A DNA stretch of 5,660 nt from an uncultured Eubacteriales bacterium (lineage in GTDB: Bacteria > Bacillota > Clostridia > UBA1381 > UBA9506), in contig CABSKZ010000200.1 in NCBI GenBank assembly GCA_902478395.1, forward strand, positions 1-5,660. The letters are read 5' to 3'. Every line of letters starts with the position of its first letter. Position 1 is the stretch's first letter. Position numbers and translations under genes: made by a program. Under the pieces are notes generated by a model. It made no database searches. It had not been told where the DNA came from and worked only from the letters and a program-made list of their open reading frames with translations. Below are positions 1-5,614 of the stretch, piece by piece.

Positions 1-98
1 CCGGCAGTCAGCACGCTGAATCCTTCCTTTTCGAGATTGAATTTGAGTATATCAACAATTGGCTTCTCATCGTCCACAACCAGAATTACACGTTCCAT
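1..98 (-). CDS. walR: WalR/YycF-like response regulator, N-terminal 32 codons (partial)
   Basis: This is the N-terminal part of a two-component response regulator; the gene runs off the left edge of the window. Translation from the ATG at 98-96 begins MERVILVVDDEKPIVDIL and continues with KFNLEKEGF. The hydrophobic strand followed by the acidic pair D9-D10 with E11 and K12-P13 is the start of a receiver (CheY-like) domain, where the acidic residues bind Mg2+. The phosphoacceptor aspartate and the DNA-binding domain lie outside the window. The DDEKPI..IL.FNL.KEG pattern fits WalR (YycF), the essential regulator of cell-wall metabolism in Firmicutes, better than PhoP-type paralogues, which usually lack KP after DDE. 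An AAAAGGT ribosome binding site (minus strand, 113-107) lies 8 nt before the ATG. The gene is divergent from the yybS-gdpP-rplI cluster. That it is a response regulator is clear; WalR specifically is inferred from 32 residues. Confidence 0.85.
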   Translation of the reverse strand, partial: MERVILVVDDEKPIVDILKFNLEKEGFSVLTA

Positions 99-136
99 AG
101 CAATATACCTTTTGCCTTTCTATCTTTTGTGACAAC

Positions 137-165
137 ATTTTATCAGAAAAACGTTGCAAGCACAA
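137..165 (-). promoter_or_regulatory. Putative sigma-A promoter of the walR-like gene
   Basis: Read on the minus strand, TTGTGC (165-160) is followed after 17 nt by TAAAAT (142-137). The -10 box matches the consensus at five of six positions; the -35 keeps only the TTG. Spacing is ideal, and the predicted start near 130 would leave a leader of about 30 nt ahead of the ATG at 98. A second TGATAAAAT and a second TTGTGC lie just upstream (176-168 and 190-185) but are only 11 nt apart, so they do not form a promoter of their own. This is a pattern match only. Confidence 0.5.
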
Positions 166-175
166 GTATTTTATC

Positions 176-195
176 AAATTTTCTGCACAAAATTT
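176..195. repeat. 7-bp AT-rich inverted repeat in the divergent intergenic region
   Basis: AAATTTT (176-182) and AAAATTT (189-195) are perfect inverted copies separated by the six bases CTGCAC. The repeat lies between the two divergent promoters, just upstream of the walR-side -35 box at 160-165, a usual place for an activator or repressor site. There is no T-run pattern suggesting a terminator. It matches no operator I recognise, and AT-rich sequence yields such repeats by chance fairly often. Confidence 0.35.
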
Positions 196-246
196 CCTTA
201 TTTTTATCCACTTTGCATAGAAACGGTCTCACTGGCGAAATATACC

Positions 247-275
247 TTGAAATATAAACTCTGATGTGGTAGAAT
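247..275 (+). promoter_or_regulatory. Putative extended -10 sigma-A promoter for yybS-gdpP-rplI
   Basis: TTGAAA (247-252) and TAGAAT (270-275) are separated by exactly 17 nt, and TGG immediately precedes the -10 box (267-269), giving an extended -10 element. The predicted start is around 282, leaving a leader of roughly 38 nt before the TTG start at 320. A second extended -10-like sequence, TGGTATGAT (282-290), follows 15 nt later but has no good -35 at the right distance. This is the best promoter match in the window and the only convincing one for the rightward cluster. Confidence 0.65.
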
Positions 276-305
276 AAAAAATGGTATGATATGCGAAATT
301 TAGAC

Positions 306-312
306 AAAGGGG
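306..312 (+). promoter_or_regulatory. Ribosome binding site fixing the TTG start of yybS
   Basis: AAAGGGG at 306-312 sits 7 nt upstream of the TTG at 320. No ATG or GTG in this frame lies between the upstream stop (287-289) and the TTG. The next in-frame ATG (codon 15, at 362) would cut into the first membrane segment. This supports TTG as the real start. Confidence 0.75.
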
Positions 313-319
313 TATCGCT

Positions 320-1279
320 TTGATAAATCAAAACTTCAAAACATATTTCATTTCCACCCTGATGATCATCGGACTGACCGCTGTTTTCTGCCTAACCACC
401 GGTATTTTCCAGGCATTGTTCGGCGTGATGGTGAGCGTGCTGCTCGGGCTGCAGACAACGAAATACCACTACTGGTATCTGCTCGCGACAAGCGTCTTGA
501 TACTGGGCGTGAGCGCGCTGTTTTTTGGTTTCCCCGTCTCTTTGATCATCGCGGTTCCATATGTTCTAATTGGGCTGGCTCTGGGATTTTCATTCAATTT
601 GAAATTATCCAGTTATAAAACGGTCGTTATCTGTGCGGTGCTGTTTCTCGCCGGAATGCTGGTACAGATTAAATTCGTTGAGGAATTTTCTGCAACGCAG
701 ACCGATTTAGGCGAACTGATTATGGCCTCTGCAAACGAGATCAAGCAGATATTTGCATCTGTTTACGGCGCGGAGGGTGAACTTTTAAGCCAGATTGATG
801 AGTTGTTCAACGCGATGGCGCAGACTCTAATTACTCTGACTCCCGCTCTATTCACCATTATGAGTCTAGCGCTTGCCTATGGTGCACTTTCTCTGTTTAA
901 AGCATGCGCGCGCAAGGACGGAGCCGATGTTACACACTTTGCAAACTTTGATCAGCTCAGGACGGATAAAATTCTCGGCATTTTATATTTGGCGCTTGTA
1001 CTTCTCAACCTGTTCGCCCCTGCCGGGTATTTTGCAGATTTGTCATTAAACGTGTTGATTATCCTGACCTTTGTGTTTTTTGTGTTTGGCCTCTCCTACC
1101 TCGATTTCAGGATGAAAATTGGCGGCGTAAAAAAAGGTATACGCCGGGTAATCGTTGCGGCACTCTGTATTTTTCCGTTTGTTCTGTTCACACTGCCGTT
1201 CATGCTGATCACCGGGGCCGGCGTCATGGACAGTCTAATGGATTTCCGGAAACGCTCCGCCTCAAAACCACAGCCTTAA
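320..1279 (+). CDS. yybS: YybS-like DUF2232 multi-pass membrane protein
   Basis: A 319-residue integral membrane protein of unknown biochemical function. About eight to nine hydrophobic segments are visible, at roughly residues 8-25, 29-46, 52-68, 74-92, 100-118, 168-193, 216-236, 240-262 and 275-298. The stretch from about 120 to 165 is more polar and amphipathic and probably forms an extramembrane loop. The C-terminus carries G301-V-M-D-S and D308-F-R-K, resembling the conserved end of YybS/DUF2232 proteins. Position directly upstream of gdpP and rplI is the same as for yybS in Bacillus subtilis, which strengthens the call. The start is TTG, supported by AAAGGGG 7 nt upstream. It is the first gene of the rightward cluster behind the promoter at 247-275, and 60 bp separate it from gdpP. 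The family is known mainly from its neighbourhood; a link to c-di-AMP or the envelope would be inference. Confidence 0.8.
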   Translation: MINQNFKTYFISTLMIIGLTAVFCLTTGIFQALFGVMVSVLLGLQTTKYHYWYLLATSVLILGVSALFFGFPVSLIIAVPYVLIGLALGFSFNLKLSSYKTVVICAVLFLAGMLVQIKFVEEFSATQTDLGELIMASANEIKQIFASVYGAEGELLSQIDELFNAMAQTLITLTPALFTIMSLALAYGALSLFKACARKDGADVTHFANFDQLRTDKILGILYLALVLLNLFAPAGYFADLSLNVLIILTFVFFVFGLSYLDFRMKIGGVKKGIRRVIVAALCIFPFVLFTLPFMLITGAGVMDSLMDFRKRSASKPQP

Positions 1280-1339
1280 GCGTGACGAATTTCGCCTTTT
1301 CACTGACTATCAGGGCCGCAGCGGCGACAGGAGGTAATT

Positions 1340-3337
1340 ATGGATATCAACAGAAAATTGACCCAGATGTATTTCACCGGAGCATATTCAATTGTTCTGG
1401 TGTTGATTCTGGGCATTATTACCCTATTTTTTAATTTTATATTGGGACTGGTGGAAATCGGCATCGCTATTGTTTTATGCGCCGTCAATTTCCTGTTTAA
1501 ACGCCATACGCAAAAACGAATTTTGGAAATGTATGAGCAAATGACCCTGGATATTGGCTCCGCCACACGGAATTCCCTTACAGATTTCCCGCTTCCTACC
1601 CTTGTTACACAGCACGATGGGAAAATCAAATGGTACAACGAAGAATTCCGGACTATTGTCGGAACACAAAGCCTGTTCGACAAAAACGTAACCGACCTGT
1701 TTCCCGATTTGGATATTGATAATCTTCTGGAGCACTCCGAAAGCGGAATTCTAACCGACTCGGTGTACCGTGACCGCCATTTCAAGGTTGCTGGAAGTGC
1801 GGCACCAGACCGGAATGACAACAAAAAAAGTGCCGTCATTTTGTACTTTGACGAGATTACGGACTACGTCAATATCAAACGGAAATATATTGATGAAAAA
1901 ACGTTTGAATGCCTGCTGTTCGTCGACAACTATGACGAACTGATGGAATCTACCACAAATGCCTCCATGCCGCAGCTGCAGGCTCTTCTGTATAAGTATA
2001 TCAATGACTGGGCCAGCGAAAACGGCGGCGTTTTAGTGAAATACGAAAAGGATAAATACTACATTACCTTTGAATATAAGTACCTCGAGCATTTTATTAA
2101 AAACAAGTTCGAAATTTTAAATAAAATCAAAAGCATTGATGAAGGCAATACGATTCCCGCCACAATTAGCATCGGCATCGGCCTGAACGGGGAGGATATT
2201 CTGGAAAACGATGAGTTTGCCAAAGCGGCCATCAATATGGCGCTTGGGCGCGGCGGAGATCAGGTTGTGATAAAGGACGACGAGCAGTTCCGTTTTTACG
2301 GCGGTTCTACCAAGGAGTACGAAAAAAGCACGCGGGTAAAAGCGCGTGTCGTCAGCTTCGCACTCAACGGTCTAATCACCAACGCGGATAATGTTGTCGT
2401 CATGATGCACAAAAATGCGGATGCAGATTGTCTCGGCTCCTCGTTTGGAATCTACCGCATTTGCAGGATGCTGAACAAGCAGGTCAATATTTTGTTGGAA
2501 ACTTACGATCAATCCGTCGCGAGCATGCTGGCGCGACTGGAAAACGTCGATGAATATTCCGGACTTTTCATCAACAGTCAGCAAGCGCACCAGCGCGTCA
2601 ACTCCAACACCCTTCTGGTCGTTCTCGACACACATAAGCCTTGCCTTGTTGAAAATGCCTCCTTGCTGAACCGCACGAAGCAGGTCGTCGTTATTGACCA
2701 CCACCGCCGCGGTGCGGAATTCATCGAGCATACCTCGCTCATCTACCATGAGCCGTATGCCTCCTCTACCTGCGAGATGGTGACGGAAATCCTGCAATAT
2801 ACGGCGGATAAAATGTCCCTCACCAAACTGGAGGCGGAGTGCCTATATGCCGGGATTGTAGTCGATACCAAAAACTTCACCTTTAAAACAGGCGTCCGGA
2901 CATTTGAGGCGGCGTCTTTTCTGAGAAAACAGGGCGTGGATACGGTGGCTATCAAAACGCTGTTCCAGCAGGACCTCACCTCCTATGTTAAGCGGGCCAA
3001 CATTATCAAAAGCGCAGAAATTGTCCGCGACCATATCGCCGTCAGCGTCTGCCGGGAACAGGATAAGGACGTTCACCTCCTGGTCGCACAAGCGGCCGAT
3101 GAGCTGTTGAATATCAAAGGCATCACTGCCTCCTTTGTTCTTTGCCAACTGGAAGATGGCGTCAGCATCAGCGGCCGTTCTCTCGGCGGCATTAACGTCC
3201 AGATGATACTAGAAAAGCTTGGCGGCGGCGGACACCTTACTATCGCCGGCGCACAGCTCGACGACACCACCATAGAAGAAACAAAAGATAGGCTGATACT
3301 CGCAATTGACGATTACTATATGGATACAACGAATTAA
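1340..3337 (+). CDS. gdpP: GdpP (YybT) cyclic-di-AMP phosphodiesterase
   Basis: A membrane-bound phosphodiesterase that hydrolyses cyclic di-AMP to pApA and so tunes potassium/osmolyte balance, wall stress and beta-lactam tolerance in Firmicutes. At 665 residues it is close to the 659 of the B. subtilis protein. Two transmembrane helices (about 14-33 and 34-53) are followed by a small PAS-like domain (about 75-155, with W98-Y-N-E-E-F), which binds heme in studied homologues. A degenerate GGDEF domain (about 175-315) follows, in which the signature turn reads Y235-E-K-D-K, so no cyclase activity is expected. The DHH domain has the metal-binding motifs H357-K-N-A-D361-A-D363, D430-T-H, D453-H-H and D509. 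The DHHA1 domain ends with G628-G-G-G-H632. All catalytic motifs are present, so the enzyme should be active. The ATG has an AGGAGGT site (1329-1335) 4 nt upstream. It lies 24 bp from rplI, which suggests co-transcription. Confidence 0.96.
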   Translation: MDINRKLTQMYFTGAYSIVLVLILGIITLFFNFILGLVEIGIAIVLCAVNFLFKRHTQKRILEMYEQMTLDIGSATRNSLTDFPLPTLVTQHDGKIKWYNEEFRTIVGTQSLFDKNVTDLFPDLDIDNLLEHSESGILTDSVYRDRHFKVAGSAAPDRNDNKKSAVILYFDEITDYVNIKRKYIDEKTFECLLFVDNYDELMESTTNASMPQLQALLYKYINDWASENGGVLVKYEKDKYYITFEYKYLEHFIKNKFEILNKIKSIDEGNTIPATISIGIGLNGEDILENDEFAKAAINMALGRGGDQVVIKDDEQFRFYGGSTKEYEKSTRVKARVVSFALNGLITNADNVVVMMHKNADADCLGSSFGIYRICRMLNKQVNILLETYDQSVASMLARLENVDEYSGLFINSQQAHQRVNSNTLLVVLDTHKPCLVENASLLNRTKQVVVIDHHRRGAEFIEHTSLIYHEPYASSTCEMVTEILQYTADKMSLTKLEAECLYAGIVVDTKNFTFKTGVRTFEAASFLRKQGVDTVAIKTLFQQDLTSYVKRANIIKSAEIVRDHIAVSVCREQDKDVHLLVAQAADELLNIKGITASFVLCQLEDGVSISGRSLGGINVQMILEKLGGGGHLTIAGAQLDDTTIEETKDRLILAIDDYYMDTTN

Positions 3338-3361
3338 CACAGATACAAGGAGGATTTCATC

Positions 3362-3808
3362 ATGAAAGTAATATTAAAAGCAGACGTAAAAGGACACGGT
3401 AAAAAGGGCGACCTGGTCAACGCCTCAGACGGATATGCGAAAAACTATCTCATCCCAAAAGGCCTGGCCGTTGTCGCAGATAAAGCTTCTATTAACGCAT
3501 GGGAAGGACAGAAAAGTGCCGCAGCCTATCATAAAAGTCAGGAACACCAACAGGCTGTCGAACTGGCTGAAAAGTTGAACGCTGTAACGGTGCAGTTTAA
3601 AGCGAAAGCCGGTGACAACGGAAAACTTTTTGGTTCCATCACCAGCAAGGACGTGTCCGAACAGATTAAAATGCAGCACCATTTAATTGTAGACAAGAAG
3701 AAAATCCAGCTCCCTGACGGCATCAAAGTTCTTGGCGTAACGGAAGTGCCTGTGAAGGTATACCCCGAGGTCAATGCAACCATTAAAGTGAATGTAACGG
3801 CCGAATAA
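3362..3808 (+). CDS. rplI: 50S ribosomal protein L9
   Basis: Large-subunit ribosomal protein L9 (bL9), which binds 23S rRNA near the L1 stalk and has a long helix reaching away from the ribosome; loss affects frame maintenance. The length of 148 residues is normal. The N-terminal rRNA-binding domain has the family signature: G11, G13, G16-D17, then D23-G-Y-A-K-N28-Y-L-I-P32-K-G34. A long charged helix spans about 41-75. The C-terminal domain starts near 80 and includes G87-K-L-F-G-S-I-T and the closing I115-Q-L-P...I-K-V-L-G pattern. The typical His of the LHPEV segment is replaced by Tyr (V133-Y-P-E-V), a mild variation. AAGGAGGA (3347-3354) sits 7 nt before the ATG, a strong RBS as expected for a highly expressed protein. 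Only 24 bp separate it from gdpP upstream, whereas the downstream spacer is unusually long. Confidence 0.98.
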   Translation: MKVILKADVKGHGKKGDLVNASDGYAKNYLIPKGLAVVADKASINAWEGQKSAAAYHKSQEHQQAVELAEKLNAVTVQFKAKAGDNGKLFGSITSKDVSEQIKMQHHLIVDKKKIQLPDGIKVLGVTEVPVKVYPEVNATIKVNVTAE

Positions 3809-3889
3809 TGGCAAACACCTGCGTGCATCCGTTTTTCGTATTAACTGTAACGCAGAAGAACCGCCTATGCGAGATTTTCAAACCCATCC

Positions 3890-3917
3890 GTGGCAGACAT
3901 CCAAAATTGGATGCCAC
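3890..3917. repeat. Imperfect inverted repeat in the rplI-dnaB spacer
   Basis: GTGGC (3890-3894) pairs with GCCAC (3913-3917) and ATCC (3899-3902) pairs with GGAT (3909-3912). The loop is AAAATT, and four unpaired bases (AGAC) bulge on the left arm. That gives nine base pairs in two blocks. No T-tract follows on the plus strand, and the minus-strand continuation is not T-rich either, so it does not look like an intrinsic terminator. It could be an RNA stem or a protein site; chance is also possible. Confidence 0.35.
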
Positions 3918-3962
3918 AGGTATTGGAAAAAGCTCAAATAACTGACTGATATTTGACGACGA

Positions 3963-4023
3963 CCTTGCCCTGAATCTTTTTTTACACAGCACGCCACAGA
4001 TGCTGGACAGGGGCCATGCAAGG
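3963..4023 (+). other. Possible RNA fold covering the ribosome binding site of the small ORF
   Basis: CCTTGC (3963-3968) can pair with GCAAGG (4018-4023), CCTG (3969-3972) with CAGG (4008-4011), and an inner hairpin CAGCA/TGCTG (3987-3991 with 4001-4005) closes a 9-nt loop. The outer right arm includes most of the AAGGA that would serve as ribosome binding site for the ATG at 4032, so the fold would hide it. The arms were found by eye; no energy was calculated, and the element resembles no riboswitch class that I know. Confidence 0.25.
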
Positions 4024-4031
4024 ATTTATGG

Positions 4032-4223
4032 ATGGAGAGAGCAATGAATAAAAAGCTGTGTATTATACTGTTGGTAGCCGCGCTTGCATTCCGGTCAGTT
4101 TTCGTAATCGAAGCAGCGAGGCGAGTCTATACCATGGCGCAAGCAATGATTTATATTACAGAACCAGGCACATATCCATTGCAGGCAATTTTGAGGCACA
4201 TTCTGTTGGAACAAATTAGATAA
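4032..4223 (+). CDS. Doubtful small ORF, 63 residues, possible single-pass membrane peptide
   Basis: I do not recognise this ORF. It encodes 63 residues with a basic start (R3, K7, K8) and a hydrophobic stretch at about 9-28 (C-I-I-L-L-V-A-A-L-A-F, then a lone arginine, then S-V-F-V-I). A mixed tail ends in L-L-E-Q-I-R. This could be a membrane anchor or signal-like peptide. AAGGA (4020-4024) lies 7 nt before the first ATG. An alternative ATG at 4044 (M-N-K-K) has GGAGAG (4034-4039) only 4 nt before it. Arginine is written with CGA, AGA and AGG as well as CGG, unlike the mainly CGN usage of dnaB, which argues for non-coding or recently acquired sequence. It lies in the rplI-dnaB spacer, 59 bp ahead of dnaB in the same direction. 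Its reality is uncertain. Confidence 0.3.
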   Translation: MERAMNKKLCIILLVAALAFRSVFVIEAARRVYTMAQAMIYITEPGTYPLQAILRHILLEQIR

Positions 4224-4270
4224 AACGAGGTAAATTGGGAACAGCAAACCAATTTGAAATTTTTCAGGAA

Positions 4271-4277
4271 AAGGAGG
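4271..4277 (+). promoter_or_regulatory. Ribosome binding site that sets the dnaB start
   Basis: AAGGAGG at 4271-4277 lies 5 nt before the ATG at 4283. The open frame extends upstream to a TTG at 4235, but the 16 extra residues are not DnaB-like and would be translated across this strong site. The ATG yields MENLISKVMPHNKEAEQSIL, which aligns with the usual start of the DnaB N-terminal domain. Confidence 0.9.
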
Positions 4278-4282
4278 CCAAT

Positions 4283-5614
4283 ATGGAAAATCTCATATCC
4301 AAGGTGATGCCGCACAATAAAGAGGCAGAACAGTCCATTTTGGGCTCTATGATGATAGACAGGGAATGTGTCATTCTCGCTTTCGAACATTTGAAGGAGG
4401 ATGACTTCTATCTGGAGGCAAACCGTCAGATATTCAGCGCCATGCAGCATTTGTTCAACCTCGATGAGCCAATCGATATCGTCACGGTGTCTGAGGCATT
4501 GACCTCGCGCGACCAGCTTGCGATTGTCGGCGGCGTGGAATATCTAACATATCTTGCCACTACCCTGCCCACCACGGCGAACCTCCAGCAGTATATTGAT
4601 ATCGTGCTGGATAAATCCATGCTGCGCCGGCTCATCGGCGTTTCCAATGAGATTTTGGAGAAAAGTTATGCGCCTGAGGGTTCCTCCCAGGCCGTAGCGG
4701 ATGAAGCCGGCCGCTTGTTGTTTGACGTACTGGAAAACCAGGGCCAGCAGGGAATTGTCCACATCAAGGATGTCCTCTTAAAAACGCATGACAACCTTGC
4801 GGAAACCTACCAGAATAAAGGGAAGCTGACCGGAATCCCAACCGGTTTGACCGACTTAGACAACGAACTGCATGGTTTGCAAAAGTCGGATTTAATTCTG
4901 ATAGCAGGCCGGCCTGGCAGCGGCAAAACCAGTCTCGGGCTGAATATGGCAACCTATGCTGCTGTCCACGCAAACGTTCCAGTCGCGATTTTCAGTTTGG
5001 AAATGTCCAGTGTCCAGCTGGTCTCCCGTATGATCTGCTCTGAAATGCTTATTGACAATAACCATCTGACCACCGGAGAGCTCGACGACGAGGATTGGGA
5101 AAAAATCGCCGCCTCCCTTTACACACTGGGAAATGCGCCGATTTATATCAATGACTCTACAAATGTCACGATCAGCGATATTCGCGCGAAATGTCGGCGG
5201 CTGAAGGTCGAAAAGGATTTAGGGCTGGTCGTGATCGACTATCTCCAGTTGATGGAGGGTTCCCGTTCCGAAAACCGCCAGCAGGAAATTTCCGACATTT
5301 CCCGTTCCTTGAAAATATTAGCCAAAGAGCTTGACGTTCCTATCATCACACTGTCACAGCTCTCCCGTGCGCCCGACCAGCGTGCCGACCACCGCCCTAT
5401 GCTTTCAGACCTGCGTGAATCCGGCGCAATTGAGCAGGACGCTGATATCGTTATGTTTATTTACCGGGACGACATGTACGACAAGGAATCGGAGTTGAAA
5501 AATATTGCAGAGTGTATTATCGCCAAATTCCGTAATGGCTCTACCGGAACAAAGACCTTTTACTGGGCCGGAAACCATACGAGATTTATGAATCTGGATA
5601 AAGACCATGGATAA
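4283..5614 (+). CDS. dnaB: Replicative DNA helicase DnaB (DnaC in Bacillus)
   Basis: The hexameric ATP-driven helicase that unwinds DNA at the replication fork and recruits primase. It has 443 residues, close to the usual 440-470. The N-terminal domain (about 8-110) opens with P10-H-N-K-E-A-E-Q-S-I-L-G and includes D40-D-F-Y and the I-V-G-G-V-E-Y-L segment. A linker helix around 160-180 leads into the RecA-like motor, which starts at G184-I-P-T-G-L-T-D-L-D. Walker A is G209-R-P-G-S-G-K215-T216; the catalytic glutamate is E240 in S-L-E-M; Walker B ends in D319-Y-L-Q-L. Motif H4 contains Q359, and S375-D-L-R-E-S-G-A-I-E-Q-D-A-D follows. K415-F-R417-N-G is the sensor/arginine-finger region. No intein interrupts the P-loop, a common intein site in DnaB. 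The start was chosen from the RBS at 4271-4277. Its end overlaps the next gene by 8 bp. Confidence 0.98.
   Translation: MENLISKVMPHNKEAEQSILGSMMIDRECVILAFEHLKEDDFYLEANRQIFSAMQHLFNLDEPIDIVTVSEALTSRDQLAIVGGVEYLTYLATTLPTTANLQQYIDIVLDKSMLRRLIGVSNEILEKSYAPEGSSQAVADEAGRLLFDVLENQGQQGIVHIKDVLLKTHDNLAETYQNKGKLTGIPTGLTDLDNELHGLQKSDLILIAGRPGSGKTSLGLNMATYAAVHANVPVAIFSLEMSSVQLVSRMICSEMLIDNNHLTTGELDDEDWEKIAASLYTLGNAPIYINDSTNVTISDIRAKCRRLKVEKDLGLVVIDYLQLMEGSRSENRQQEISDISRSLKILAKELDVPIITLSQLSRAPDQRADHRPMLSDLRESGAIEQDADIVMFIYRDDMYDKESELKNIAECIIAKFRNGSTGTKTFYWAGNHTRFMNLDKDHG

Larger units (their letters stand above)
3809..4282. other. Long rplI-dnaB spacer (474 bp), mostly unexplained
   Basis: The gap between the L9 stop and the DnaB start stands out because the other gene junctions in the rightward cluster are 60 bp or less, or overlap. 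In it I see one doubtful 63-codon ORF (4032-4223), an imperfect inverted repeat (3890-3917) and a foldable segment (3963-4023). There is no intrinsic terminator: the T-run at 3977-3983 is not preceded by a stable GC-rich stem. No convincing sigma-A promoter is visible; TTGGAA (3923) with TGATAT (3947) has 18-nt spacing but a weak -10. Some clostridia, as I recall, carry a Lon-family protease gene between rplI and dnaB, but nothing here looks like a remnant of one. The region may hold a leader or small RNA, or simply be sequence drift. Confidence 0.6.

Noticed and set aside
1315..1325. GCCG-CAG-CGGC mini-hairpin just upstream of the gdpP ribosome binding site
   Set aside because: Four pairs with a 3-nt loop, not overlapping the AGGAGGT site; too small to claim regulation.
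1300..1839. 179-codon minus-strand open frame opposite the start of gdpP
   Set aside because: It lies wholly antisense to the strongly supported gdpP and its leader, and its translation is rich in Arg and Ser with no recognisable domain.
2372..2797. 141-codon minus-strand open frame within gdpP
   Set aside because: It mirrors the conserved DHH region of gdpP on the opposite strand; the coding signal belongs to the plus strand.
3977..3983. T-run as a possible intrinsic terminator after rplI
   Set aside because: No stable GC-rich hairpin lies immediately before it, so termination is not supported.
3783..3992. 69-codon minus-strand open frame reaching from the rplI end into the spacer
   Set aside because: It overlaps the rplI 3' end, is rich in Arg, Phe and Ser without domain features, and adds nothing to explain the spacer.
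4235..4282. Upstream TTG start extending DnaB by 16 residues
   Set aside because: The extension is not DnaB-like and spans the strong AAGGAGG site that serves the ATG at 4283.
4829..4846. Inverted repeat ACCGG/CCGGT inside dnaB
   Set aside because: Five base pairs within a conserved coding segment (the G-I-P-T-G-L motif) are best explained by codon choice and chance.
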